Shown piece after piece: positions 46,532 through 60,100 of a stretch of DNA of 64,000 nucleotides. Made by a program: the position numbers and the translations under genes. Positions within the stretch are counted from its first letter, which is position 1; every line of letters begins with the position of its first letter. A model generated the notes under the pieces. It ran no database searches. It saw only the letters and a list, made by a program, of their open reading frames with translations, and was not told the DNA's origin. Origin of the DNA: Rebecca billardiae RCC1528 (Eukaryota > Haptophyta); contig OZ251243.1 in the NCBI GenBank assembly GCA_965240325.2, positions 1,353,317 through 1,417,316 of the forward strand, in the 5' to 3' direction.

Positions 46532-48183
46532 TTGGGCGTGCCCTCGCGGTTGCGGCTCGCCCGGGGGTCACTGCGGCCGGCCACGACGGCAGATGCCCCA
46601 CGTAACGGCTCTTGGGCCTTCGCTGAGGGCCACCGCACCAGCTCGGCTCGCCGTGTGCCACTGACTGGCTCGGCACCCGCAACCGCGGCTCCAACCAGCC
46701 GCGACGCGCACGATGTAGCGGCCCACCACGCCGTTAGTTGGGCCTGCCCTCGCGGTTGCGGCTCGCCCGGGGGTCACTGCGGCCGGCCACGACGGCAGAT
46801 GCCCCACGTAATGGCTCTTGGGCCGTCGCTGAGGGCCACCGCACCAGCTCGGCTCGCCGTGTGCCACTGACTGGCTCGGCACCCGCAACCGCGGCTCCAA
46901 CCAGCCGCGACGCGCACGATGTAGCGGCCCACCACGCCGTTAGTTGGGCCTGCCCTCGCGGTTGCGGCTCGCCCGGGGGTCACTGCGGCCGGCCACGACG
47001 GCAGATGCCCCACGTAACGGCTCTTGGGCCGTCGCTAAGGGAGACCGCACCAGCTCGGCCCGCCGTGTGCGCTACCGGCTCGGCGGCCGCGGGCGCGGCT
47101 CCAACCAGCCGCGACGCGCACGCCGTAGCGGCCCACCACGCCGTTAGTTGGGCCTGCCCTCGCGGTTGCGGCTCGCCCGGGGGTCACTGCGGCCGGCCAC
47201 GACGGCAGATGCCCCACGTAACGGCTCTTGGGCCTTCGCTGAGGGCCACCGCACCAGCTCGGCTCGCCGTGTGCCACTGACTGACTGGCTCGGCACACGC
47301 AACCGCGGCTCCAACCAGCCGCGACGCGCACGATGTAGCGGCCCACCACGCCGTTAGTTGGGCGTGCCCTCGCGGTTGCGGCTCGCCCGGGGGTCACTGC
47401 GGCCGGCCACGACGGCAGATGCCCCACGTAACGGCTCTTGGGCCTTCGCTGAGGGCCACCGCACCAGCTCGGCTCGCCGTGTGCCACTGACTGGCTCGGC
47501 ACCCGCAACCGCGGCTCCAACCAGCCGCGACGCGCACGATGTAGCGGCCCACCACGCCGTTAGTTGGGCCTGCCCTCGCGGTTGCGGCTCGCCCGGGGGT
47601 CACTGCGGCCGGCCACGACGGCAGATGCCCCACGTAATGGCTCTTGGGCCGTCGCTGAGGGCCACCGCACCAGCTCGGCTCGCCGTGTGCCACTGACTGG
47701 CTCGGCACCCGCAACCGCGGCTCCAACCAGCCGCGACGCGCACGATGTAGCGGCCCACCACGCCGTTAGTTGGGCCTGCCCTCGCGGTTGCGGCTCGCCC
47801 GGGGGTCACTGCGGCCGGCCACGACGGCAGATGCCCCACGTAACGGCTCTTGGGCCGTCGCTAAGGGAGACCGCACCAGCTCGGCCCGCCGTGTGCGCTA
47901 CCGGCTCGGCGGCCGCGGGCGCGGCTCCAACCAGCCGCGACGCGCACGCCGTAGCGGCCCACCACGCCGTTAGTTGGGCCTGCCCTCGCGGTTGCGGCTC
48001 GCCCGGGGGTCACTGCGGCCGGCCACGACGGCAGATGCCCCACGTAACGGCTCTTGGGCCTTCGCTGAGGGCCACCGCACCAGCTCGGCTCGCCGTGTGC
48101 CACTGACTGGCTCGGCACACGCAACCGCGGCTCCAACCAGCCGCGACGCGCACGCCGTAGCGGCCCACCACGCCGTTAGTTGG
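46532..48183. repeat. Four-monomer higher-order repeat (826 bp), two tandem copies
   Basis: The block at 46532-47357 recurs at 47358-48183 with an 826-bp offset, diverging towards the end. Part of the same block (~46738-47563) is also the final stretch of satellite before the telomere (61510-62335, offset 14772). Confidence 0.8.
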
Positions 48184-51100
48184 GCCTGCCCTCGCGGTTG
48201 CGGCTCGCCCGAGGGTCACTGCGGCCGGCCACGTCGGCCGTTGCCCCACGTAATGGCTCTTGGGCCGTCGCTGAGGGCCACCGCACCAGCTCGGCCCGCC
48301 GTGTGCCACTGACTGACTGGCTCGGCACACGCAACCGCGGCTCCAACCAGCCGCGACGCGCACGCCGTAGCGGCCCGCCACGCCGTTAGTTGGGCGTGCC
48401 CTCGCGGTTGCGGCTCGCCCGGGGGTCACTGCGGCCGGCCACGACGGCAGATGCCCCACGTAACGGCTCTTGGGCCGTCGCTGAGGGCCACCGCACCAGC
48501 TCGGCTCGCCGTGTGCCACTGACTGGCTCGGCACACGCAACCGCGGCTCCAACCAGCCGCGACGCGCACGCCGTAGCGGCCCACCACGCCGTTAGTTGGG
48601 CCTGCCCTCGCGGTTGCGGCTCGCCCGGGGGTCACTGCGGCCGGCCACGTCGGCCGTTGTCCCACGTAATGGCTCTTGGGCCGTCGCTGAGGGCCACCGC
48701 ACCAGCTCGGCTCGCCGTGTGCCACTGACTGGCTCGGCACACGCAACCGCGGCTCCAACCAGCCGCGACGCGCACGCCGTAGCGGCCCACCACCCCGTTA
48801 GTTGGGCCTGCCCTCGCGGTTGCGGCTCGCCCGGGGGTCACTGCGGCCGGCCACGTCGGCCGTTGCCCCACGTAATGGCTCTTGGGCCGTCGCTGAGGGC
48901 CACCGCACCAGCTCGGCTCGCCGTGTGCCACTGACTGGCTCGGCACACGCAACCGCGGCTCCAACCAGCCGCGACGCGCACGATGTAGCGGCCCACCACG
49001 CCGTTAGTTGGGCCTGCCCTCGCGGTTGCGGCTCGCCCGGGGGTCACTGCGGCCGGCCAAGACGGCAGATGCCCCACGTAACGGCTCTTGGGCCTTCGCT
49101 GAGGGCCACCGCACCAGCTCGGCTCGCCGTGTGCCACTGACTGGCTCGGCACACGCAACCGCGGCTCCAACCAGCCGCGACGTGCACGATGTAGCGGCCC
49201 ACCACGCCGTTAGTTGGGCCTGCCCTCGCGGTTGCGGCTCGCCCGGGGGTCACTGCGGCCGGCCACGACGGCAGATGCCCCACGTAATGGCTCTTGGGCC
49301 TTCGCTGAGGGCCACCGCACCAGCTCGGCTCGCCGTGTGCCACTGACTGGCTCGGCACACGCAACCGCGGCTCCAACCAGCCGCGACGCGCACGCCGTAG
49401 CGGCCCACCACGCCGTTAGTTGGGCCTGCCCTCGCGGTTGCGGCTCGCCCGGGGGTCACTGCGGCCGGCCACGACGGCAGATGCCCCACGTAACGGCTCT
49501 TGGGCCTTCGCTGAGGGCCACCGCACCAACTCGGCTCGCCGTGTGCCACTGACTGGCTCGGCACACGCAACCGCGGCTCCAACCAGCCGCGACGCGCACG
49601 CCGTAGCGGCCCACCACGCCGTTAGTTGGGCGTGCCCTCGCGGTTGCGGCTCGCCCGGGGGTCACTGCGGCCGGCCACGACGGCAGATGCCCCACGTAAC
49701 GGCTCTTGGGCCTTCGCTGAGGGCCACCGCACCAGCTCGGCTCGCCGTGTGCCACTGACTGGCTCGGCACACGCAACCGCGGCTCCAACCAGCCGCGACG
49801 CGCACGCCGTAGCGGCCCACCACGCCGTTAGTTGGGCCTGCCCTCGCGGTTGCGGCTCGCCCGGGGGTCACTGCGGCCGGCCACGACGGCAGATGCCCCA
49901 CGTAACGGCTCTTGGGCCTTCGCTGACGGCCAGCTCGGCTCGCCGTGTGCCACTGACTGACTGGCTCGGCACACGCAACCGCGGCTCCAACCAGCCGCGA
50001 CGCGCACGATGTAGCGGCCCACCACGCCGTTAGTTGGGCGTGCCCTCGCGGTTGCGGCTCGCCCGGGGGTCACTGTGGCCGGCCACGACGGCAGATGCCC
50101 CACGTAACGGCTCTTGGGCCTTCGCTGAGGGCCACCGCACCAGCTCGGCTCGCCGTGTGCCACTGACTGGCTCGGCACACGCAACCGCGGCTCCAACCAG
50201 CCGCGACGCGCACGCCGTAGCGGCCCACCACGCCGTTAGTTGGGCCTGCCCTCGCGGTTGCGGCTCGCCCGGGGGTCACTGCGGCCGGCCACGACGGCAG
50301 ATGCCCCACGTAACGGCTCTTGGGCCTTCGCTGAGGGCCACCGCACCAGCTCGGCTCGCCGTGTGCCACTGACTGACTGGCTCGGCACACGCAACCGCGG
50401 CTCCAACCAGCCGCGACGCGCACGCCGTAGCGGCCCACCACGCCGTTAGTTGGGCCTGCCCTCGCGGTTGCGGCTCGCCCGGGGGTCACTGCGGCCGGCC
50501 ACGTCGGCTGGTGCCCCACGTAATGGCTCTTGGGCCGTCGCTAAGGGAGACCGCACCAGCTCGGCCCGCCGTGTGCGCTACCGGCTCGGCGGCCGCGGGC
50601 GCGGCTCCAACCAGCCGCGACGCGCACGCCGTAGCGGCCCACCACGCCGTTAGTTGGGCCTGCCCTCGCGGTTGCGGCTCGCCCGGGGGTCACTGCGGCC
50701 GGCCACGTCGGCCGTTGCCCCACGTAACGGCTCTTGGGCCGTCGCTAAGGGAGACCGCACCAGCTCGGCTCGCCGTGTGCCACTGACTGGCTCAGCACAC
50801 GCAACCGCGGCTCCAACCAGCCGCGAGGCGCACGATGTAGCGGCCCACCACGCCGTTAGTTGGGCCTGCCCTCGCGGTTGCGGCTCGCCCGGGGGTCACT
50901 GCGGCCGGCCACGACGGCAGATGCCCCACGTAACGGCTCTTGGGCCGTCGCTAAGGGAGACCGCACCAGCTCGGCCCGCCGTGTGCGCTACCGGCTCGGC
51001 GGCCGCGGGCGCGGCTCCAACCAGCCGCGACGCGCACGCCGTAGCGGCCCACCACGCCGTTAGTTGGGCCTGCCCTCGCGGTTGCGGCTCGCCCGGGGGT

Positions 51101-54100
51101 CACTGCGGCCGGCCACGACGGCAGATGCCCCACGTAACGGCTCTTGGGCCTTCGCTGAGGGCCACCGCACCAGCTCGGCTCGCCGTGTGCCACTGACTGG
51201 CTCGGCACACGCAACCGCGGCTCCAACCAGCCGCGACGCGCACGCCGTAGCGGCCCACCACGCCGTTAGTTGGGCCTGCCCTCGCGGTTGCGGCTCGCCC
51301 GAGGGTCACTGCGGCCGGCCACGTCGGCCGTTGCCCCACGTAATGGCTCTTGGGCCGTCGCTGAGGGCCACCGCACCAGCTCGGCCCGCCGTGTGCCACT
51401 GACTGACTGGCTCGGCACACGCAACCGCGGCTCCAACCAGCCGCGACGCGCACGCCGTAGCGGCCCGCCACGCCGTTAGTTGGGCGTGCCCTCGCGGTTG
51501 CGGCTCGCCCGGGGGTCACTGCGGCCGGCCACGACGGCAGATGCCCCACGTAACGGCTCTTGGGCCGTCGCTGAGGGCCACCGCACCAGCTCGGCTCGCC
51601 GTGTGCCACTGACTGGCTCGGCACACGCAACCGCGGCTCCAACCAGCCGCGACGCGCACGCCGTAGCGGCCCACCACGCCGTTAGTTGGGCCTGCCCTCG
51701 CGGTTGCGGCTCGCCCGGGGGTCACTGCGGCCGGCCACGTCGGCCGTTGTCCCACGTAATGGCTCTTGGGCCGTCGCTGAGGGCCACCGCACCAGCTCGG
51801 CCCGCCGTGTGCGCTACCGGCTTGGCGGCAGCGGGCGCGGCTCCAACCAGCCGCGACGCGCACGATGTAGCGGCCCACCACGCCGTTAGTTGGGCCTGCC
51901 CTCGCGGTTGCGGCTCGCCCGGGGGTCACTGCGGCCGGCCACGACGGCAGATGCCCCACGTAACGGCTCTTGGGCCTTCGCTGAGGGCCACCGCACCAGC
52001 TCGGCTCGCCGTGTGCCACTGACTGACTGGCTCGGCACACGCAACCGCGGCTCCAACCAGCCGCGACGCGCACGATGTAGCGGCCCACCACGCCGTTAGT
52101 TGGGCCTGCCCTCGCGGTTGCGGCTCGCCCGGGGGTCACTGCGGCCGGCCACGACGGCAGATGCCCCACGTAACGGCTCTTGGGCCTTCGCTGAGGGCCA
52201 CCGCACCAGCTCGGCTCGCCGTGTGCCACTGACTGACTGGCTCGGCACACGCAACCGCGGCTCCAACCAGCCGCGACGCGCACGATGTAGCGGCCCACCA
52301 CGCCGTTAGTTGGGCGTGCCCTCGCGGTTGCGGCTCGCCCGGGGGTCACTGCGGCCGGCCACGACGGCAGATGCCCCACGTAACGGCTCTTGGGCCTTCG
52401 CTGAGGGCCACCGCACCAGCTCGGCTCGCCGTGTGCCACTGACTGGCTCGGCACCCGCAACCGCGGCTCCAACCAGCCGCGACGCGCACGATGTAGCGGC
52501 CCACCACGCCGTTAGTTGGGCCTGCCCTCGCGGTTGCGGCTCGCCCGGGGGTCACTGCGGCCGGCCACGACGGCAGATGCCCCACGTAATGGCTCTTGGG
52601 CCGTCGCTGAGGGCCATCACACCAGCTCGGCTCGCCGTGTGCCACTGACTGGCTCGGCACCCGCAACCGCGGCTCCAACCAGCCGCGACGCGCACGATGT
52701 AGCGGCCCACCACGCCGTTAGTTGGGCCTGCCCTCGCGGTTGCGGCTCGCCCGGGGGTCACTGCGGCCGGCCACGACGGCAGATGCCCCACGTAACGGCT
52801 CTTGGGCCTTCGCTGAGGGCCACCGCACCAGCTCGGCTCGCCGTGTGCCACTGACTGACTGGCTCGGCACACGCAACCGCGGCTCCAACCAGCCGCGACG
52901 CGCACGATGTAGCGGCCCACCACGCCGTTAGTTGGGCGTGCCCTCGCGGTTGCGGCTCGCCCGGGGGTCACTGCGGCCGGCCACGACGGCAGATGCCCCA
53001 CGTAACGGCTCTTGGGCCTTCGCTGAGGGCCACCGCACCAGCTCGGCTCGCCGTGTGCCACTGACTGGCTCGGCACACGCAACCGCGGCTCCAACCAGCC
53101 GCGACGCGCACGCCGTAGCGGCCCACCACCCCGTTAGTTGGGCCTGCCCTCGCGGTTGCGGCTCGCCCGGGGGTCACTGCGGCCGGCCACGTCGGCCGTT
53201 GCCCCACGTAATGGCTCTTGGGCCGTCGCTGAGGGCCACCGCACCAGCTCGGCTCGCCGTGTGCCACTGACTGGCTCGGCACACGCAACCGCGGCTCCAA
53301 CCAGCCGCGACGCGCACGATGTAGCGGCCCACCACGCCGTTAGTTGGGCCTGCCCTCGCGGTTGCGGCTCGCCCGGGGGTCACTGCGGCCGGCCACGACG
53401 GCAGATGCCCCACGTAACGGCTCTTGGGCCTTCGCTGAGGGCCACCGCACCAGCTCGGCTCGCCGTGTGCCACTGACTGACTGGCTCGGCACACGCAACC
53501 GCGGCTCCAACCAGCCGCGACGCGCACGATGTAGCGGCCCACCACGCCGTTAGTTGGGCGTGCCCTCGCGGTTGCGGCTCGCCCGGGGGTCACTGCGGCC
53601 GGCCACGACGGCAGATGCCCCACGTAACGGCTCTTGGGCCTTCGCTGAGGGCCACCGCACCAGCTCGGCTCGCCGTGTGCCACTGACTGGCTCGGCACAC
53701 GCAACCGCGGCTCCAACCAGCCGCAAAGCGCACGCCGTAGCGGCCCACCACGCCGTTAGTTGGGCCTGCCCTCGCGGTTGCGGCTCGCCCGGGGGTCACT
53801 GCGGCCGGCCACGACGGCAGATGCCCCACGTAACGGCTCTTGGGCCTTCGCTGAGGGCCACCGCACCAGCTCGGCCCGCCGTGTGCGCTACCGGCTCGGC
53901 GGCCGCGGGCGCGGCTCCAACCAGCCGCGACGCGCACGCCGTAGCGGCCCACCACGCCGTTAGTTGGGCCTGCCCTCGCGGTTGCGGCTCGCCCGGGGGT
54001 CACTGCGGCCGGCCACGACGGCAGATGCCCCACGTAACGGCTCTTGGGCCTTCGCTGAGGGCCACCGCACCAGCTCGGCACACGCAACCGCGGCTCCAAC

Positions 54101-57100
54101 CAGCCGCGACGCGCACGATGTAGCGGCCCACCACGCCGTTAGTTGGGCGTGCCCTCGCGGTTGCGGCTCGCCCGGGGGTCACTGCGGCCGGCCACGACGG
54201 CAGATGCCCCACGTAACGGCTCTTGGGCCTTCGCTGAGGGCCACCGCACCAGCTCGGCTCGCCGTGTGCCACTGACTGGCTCGGCACCCGCAACCGCGGC
54301 TCCAACCAGCCGCGACGCGCACGATGTAGCGGCCCACCACGCCGTTAGTTGGGCCTGCCCTCGCGGTTGCGGCTCGCCCGGGGGTCACTGCGGCCGGCCA
54401 CGACGGCAGATGCCCCACGTAACGGCTCTTGGGCCTTCGCTGAGGGCCACCGCACCAGCTCGGCTCGCCGTGTGCCACTGACTGACTGGCTCGGCACACG
54501 CAACCGCGGCTCCAACCAGCCGCGACGCGCACGCCGTAGCGGCCCACCACGCCGTTAGTTGGGCCTGCCCTCGCGGTTGCGGCTCGCCCGGGGGTCACTG
54601 CGGCCGGCCACGTCGGCAGATGCCCCACGTAATGGCTCTTGGGCCTTCGCTGAGGGCCACCGCACCAGCTCGGCTCGCCGTGTGCCACTGACTGGCTCGG
54701 CACACGCAACCGCGGCTCCAACCAGCCGCGACGCGCACGATGTAGCGGCCCACCACGCCGTTAGTTGGGCCTGCCCTCGCGGTTGCGGCTCGCCCGGGGG
54801 TCACTGCGGCCGGCCACGTCGGCAGATGCCCCACGTAACGGCTCTTGGGCCTTCGCTGAGGGCCACCGCACCAGCTCGGCTCGCCGTGTGCCACTGACTG
54901 ACTGCCTCGGCACCCGCAACCGCGGCTCCAACCAGCCGCGACGCGCACGATGTAGCGGCCCACCACGCCGTTAGTTGGGCCTGCCCTCGCGGTTGCGGCT
55001 CGCCCGGGGGTCACTGCGGCCGGCCACGACGGCAGATGCCCCACGTAACGGCTCTTGGGCCTTCGCTGAGGGCCACCGCACCAGCTCGGCTCGCCGTGTG
55101 CCACTGACTGACTCGGCACACGCAACCGCGGCTCCAACCAGCCGCGACGCGCACGATGTAGCGGCCCACCACGCCGTTAGTTGGGCGTGCCCTCGCGGTT
55201 GCGGCTCGCCCGGGGGTCACTGCGGCCGGCCACGACGGCAGATGCCCCACGTAACGGCTCTTGGGCCTTCGCTGAGGGCCACCGCACCAGCTCGGCTCGC
55301 CGTGTGCCACTGACTGACTGGCTCGGCACCCGCAACCGCGGCTCCAACCAGCCGCGACGCGCACGATGTAGCGGCGGCCTGCCCTCGCGGTTGCGGCTCG
55401 CCCGGGGGTCACTGCGGCCGGCCACGACGGCAGATGCCCCACGTAACGGCTCTTGGGCCTTCGCTGAGGGCCACCGCACCAGCTCGGCTCGCCGTGTGCC
55501 ACTGACTGACTGGCTCGGCACCCGCAACCGCGGCTCCAACCAGCCGCGACGCGCACGATGTAGCGGCCCACCACGCCGTTAGTTGGGCGTGCCCTCGCGG
55601 TTGCGGCTCGCCCGGGGGTCACTGCGGCCGGCCACGACGGCAGATGCCCCACGTAACGGCTCTTGGGCCTTCGCTGAGGGCCACCGCACCAGCTCGGCTC
55701 GCCGTGTGCCACTGACTGGCTCGGCACACGCAACCGCGGCTCCAACCAGCCGCAAAGCGCACGCCGTAGCGGCCCACCACGCCGTTAGTTGGGCGTGCCC
55801 TCGCGGTTGCGGCTCGCCCGGGGGTCACTGCGGCCGGCCACGACGGCAGATGCCCCACGTAACGGCTCTTGGGCCTTCGCTGAGGGCCACCGCACCAGCT
55901 CGGCTCGCCGTGTGCCACTGACTGGCTCGGCACACGCAACCGCGGCTCCAACCAGCCGCGAGGCGCACGATGTAGCGGCCCACCACGCCGTTAGTTGGGC
56001 CTGCCCTCGCGGTTGCGGCTCGCCCGGGGGTCACTGCGGCCGGCCACGACGGCAGATGCCCCACGTAACAAGGCCCTTCGCTGAGGGCCACCGCACCAGC
56101 TCGGCTCGCCGTGTGCCACTGACTGACTGCCTCGGCACCCGCAACCGCGGCTCCAACCAGCCGCGACCCACCACGCCGTTAGTTGGGCCTGCCCTCGCGG
56201 TTGCGGCTCGCCCGGGGGTCACTGCGGCCGGCCACGACGGCAGATGCCCCACGTAACGGCTCTTGGGCCTTCGCTGAGGGCCACCGCACCAGCTCGGCTC
56301 GCCGTGTGCCACTGACTGACTCGGCACACGCAACCGCGGCTCCAACCAGCCGCGACGCGCACGATGTAGCGGCCCACCACGCCGTTAGTTGGGCGTGCCC
56401 CCGGGGGTCACTGCGGCCGGCCACGACGGCAGATGCCCCACGTAACGGCTCTTGGGCCTTCGCTGAGGGCCACCGCACCAGCTCGGCTCGCCGACTGGCT
56501 CGGCACCCGCAACCGCGGCTCCAACCAGCCGCGACGCGCACCACGCCGTTAGTTGGGCCTGCCCTCGCGGTTGCGGCTCGCCCGGGGGTCACTGCGGCCG
56601 GCCACGACGGCAGATGCCCCACGTAACGGCTCTTGGGCCTTCGCTGAGGGCCACCGCACCAGCTCGGCTCGCCGTGTGCCACTGACTGGCTCGGCACACG
56701 CAACCGCGGCTCCAACCAGCCGCAAAGCGCACGCCGTAGCGGCCCACCACGCCGTTAGTTGGGCGTGCCCTCGCGGTTGCGGCTCGCCCGGGGGTCACTG
56801 CGGCCGGCCACGTCGGCAGATGCCCCACGTAATGGCTCTTGGGCCGTCGCTAAGGGAGACCGCACCAGCTCGGCTCGCCGTGTGCCACTGACTGGCTCGG
56901 CACACGCAACCGCGGCTCCAACCAGCCGCAAAGCGCACGCCGTAGCGGCCCACCACGCCGTTAGTTGGGCGTGCCCTCGCGGTTGCGGCTCGCCCGGGGG
57001 TCACTGCGGCCGGCCACGACGGCAGATGCCCCACGTAACGGCTCTTGGGCCTTCGCTGAGGGCCACCGCACCAGCTCGGCTCGCCGTGTGCCACTGACTG

Positions 57101-60100
57101 ACTGGCTCGGCACACGCAACCGCGGCTCCAACCAGCCGCGACGCGCACGATGTAGCGGCCCACCACGCCGTTAGTTGGGCGTGCCCTCGCGGTTGCGGCT
57201 CGCCCGGGGGTCACTGCGGCCGGCCACGACGGCAGATGCCCCACGTAACGGCTCTTGGGCCTTCGCTGAGGGCCACCGCACCAGCTCGGCTCGCCGTGTG
57301 CCACTGACTGGCTCGGCACACGCAACCGCGGCTCCAACCAGCCGCGACGCGCACGCCGTAGCGGCCCACCACCCCGTTAGTTGGGCCTGCCCTCGCGGTT
57401 GCGGCTCGCCCGGGGGTCACTGCGGCCGGCCACGTCGGCCGTTGCCCCACGTAATGGCTCTTGGGCCGTCGCTGAGGGCCACCGCACCAGCTCGGCTCGC
57501 CGTGTGCCACTGACTGGCTCGGCACACGCAACCGCGGCTCCAACCAGCCGCGACGCGCACGATGTAGCGGCCCACCACGCCGTTAGTTGGGCCTGCCCTC
57601 GCGGTTGCGGCTCGCCCGGGGGTCACTGCGGCCGGCCACGACGGCAGATGCCCCACGTAACGGCTCTTGGGCCTTCGCTGAGGGCCACCGCACCAGCTCG
57701 GCTCGCCGTGTGCCACTGACTGGCTCGGCACACGCAACCGCGGCTCCAACCAGCCGCGACGTGCACGATGTAGCGGCCCACCACGCCGTTAGTTGGGCGT
57801 GCCCTCGCGGTTGCGGCTCGCCCGGGGGTCACTGCGGCCGGCCACGACGGCAGATGCCCCACGTAACGGCTCTTGGGCCTTCGCTGAGGGCCACCGCACC
57901 AACTCGGCTCGCCGTGTGCCACTGACTGGCTCGGCACACGCAACCGCGGCTCCAACCAGCCGCGACGCGCACGCCGTAGCGGCCCACCACGCCGTTAGTT
58001 GGGCGTGCCCTCGCGGTTGCGGCTCGCCCGGGGGTCACTGCGGCCGGCCACGACGGCAGATGCCCCACGTAACGGCTCTTGGGCCTTCGCTGAGGGCCAC
58101 CGCACCAGCTCGGCTCGCCGTGTGCCACTGACTGGCTCGGCACACGCAACCGCGGCTCCAACCAGCCGCGACGCGCACGCCGTAGCGGCCCACCACGCCG
58201 TTAGTTGGGCCTGCCCTCGCGGTTGCGGCTCGCCCGGGGGTCACTGCGGCCGGCCACGACGGCAGATGCCCCACGTAACGGCTCTTGGGCCTTCGCTGAC
58301 GGCCAGCTCGGCTCGCCGTGTGCCACTGACTGACTGGCTCGGCACACGCAACCGCGGCTCCAACCAGCCGCGACGCGCACGATGTAGCGGCCCACCACGC
58401 CGTTAGTTGGGCGTGCCCTCGCGGTTGCGGCTCGCCCGGGGGTCACTGTGGCCGGCCACGACGGCAGATGCCCCACGTAACGGCTCTTGGGCCTTCGCTG
58501 AGGGCCACCGCACCAGCTCGGCTCGCCGTGTGCCACTGACTGGCTCGGCACACGCAACCGCGGCTCCAACCAGCCGCGACGCGCACGCCGTAGCGGCCCA
58601 CCACGCCGTTAGTTGGGCCTGCCCTCGCGGTTGCGGCTCGCCCGGGGGTCACTGCGGCCGGCCACGACGGCAGATGCCCCACGTAACGGCTCTTGGGCCT
58701 TCGCTGAGGGCCACCGCACCAGCTCGGCTCGCCGTGTGCCACTGACTGACTGGCTCGGCACACGCAACCGCGGCTCCAACCAGCCGCGACGCGCACGCCG
58801 TAGCGGCCCACCACGCCGTTAGTTGGGCCTGCCCTCGCGGTTGCGGCTCGCCCGGGGGTCACTGCGGCCGGCCACGTCGGCCGGTGCCCCACGTAATGGC
58901 TCTTGGGCCGTCGCTAAGGGAGACCGCACCAGCTCGGCCCGCCGTGTGCGCTACCGGCTCGGCGGCCGCGGGCGCGGCTCCAACCAGCCGCGACGCGCAC
59001 GCCGTAGCGGCCCACCACGCCGTTAGTTGGGCCTGCCCTCGCGGTTGCGGCTCGCCCGGGGGTCACTGCGGCCGGCCACGTCGGCCGTTGCCCCACGTAA
59101 CGGCTCTTGGGCCGTCGCTAAGGGAGACCGCACCAGCTCGGCTCGCCGTGTGCCACTGACTGGCTCAGCACACGCAACCGCGGCTCCAACCAGCCGCGAG
59201 GCGCACGATGTAGCGGCCCACCACGCCGTTAGTTGGGCCTGCCCTCGCGGTTGCGGCTCGCCCGGGGGTCACTGCGGCCGGCCACGACGGCAGATGCCCC
59301 ACGTAACGGCTCTTGGGCCGTCGCTAAGGGAGACCGCACCAGCTCGGCCCGCCGTGTGCGCTACCGGCTCGGCGGCCGCGGGCGCGGCTCCAACCAGCCG
59401 CGACGCGCACGCCGTAGCGGCCCACCACGCCGTTAGTTGGGCCTGCCCTCGCGGTTGCGGCTCGCCCGGGGGTCACTGCGGCCGGCCACGACGGCAGATG
59501 CCCCACGTAACGGCTCTTGGGCCTTCGCTGAGGGCCACCGCACCAGCTCGGCTCGCCGTGTGCCACTGACTGGCTCGGCACACGCAACCGCGGCTCCAAC
59601 CAGCCGCGACGCGCACGCCGTAGCGGCCCACCACGCCGTTAGTTGGGCCTGCCCTCGCGGTTGCGGCTCGCCCGAGGGTCACTGCGGCCGGCCACGTCGG
59701 CCGTTGCCCCACGTAATGGCTCTTGGGCCGTCGCTGAGGGCCACCGCACCAGCTCGGCCCGCCGTGTGCCACTGACTGACTGGCTCGGCACACGCAACCG
59801 CGGCTCCAACCAGCCGCGACGCGCACGCCGTAGCGGCCCGCCACGCCGTTAGTTGGGCGTGCCCTCGCGGTTGCGGCTCGCCCGGGGGTCACTGCGGCCG
59901 GCCACGACGGCAGATGCCCCACGTAACGGCTCTTGGGCCGTCGCTGAGGGCCACCGCACCAGCTCGGCTCGCCGTGTGCCACTGACTGGCTCGGCACACG
60001 CAACCGCGGCTCCAACCAGCCGCGACGCGCACGCCGTAGCGGCCCACCACGCCGTTAGTTGGGCCTGCCCTCGCGGTTGCGGCTCGCCCGGGGGTCACTG

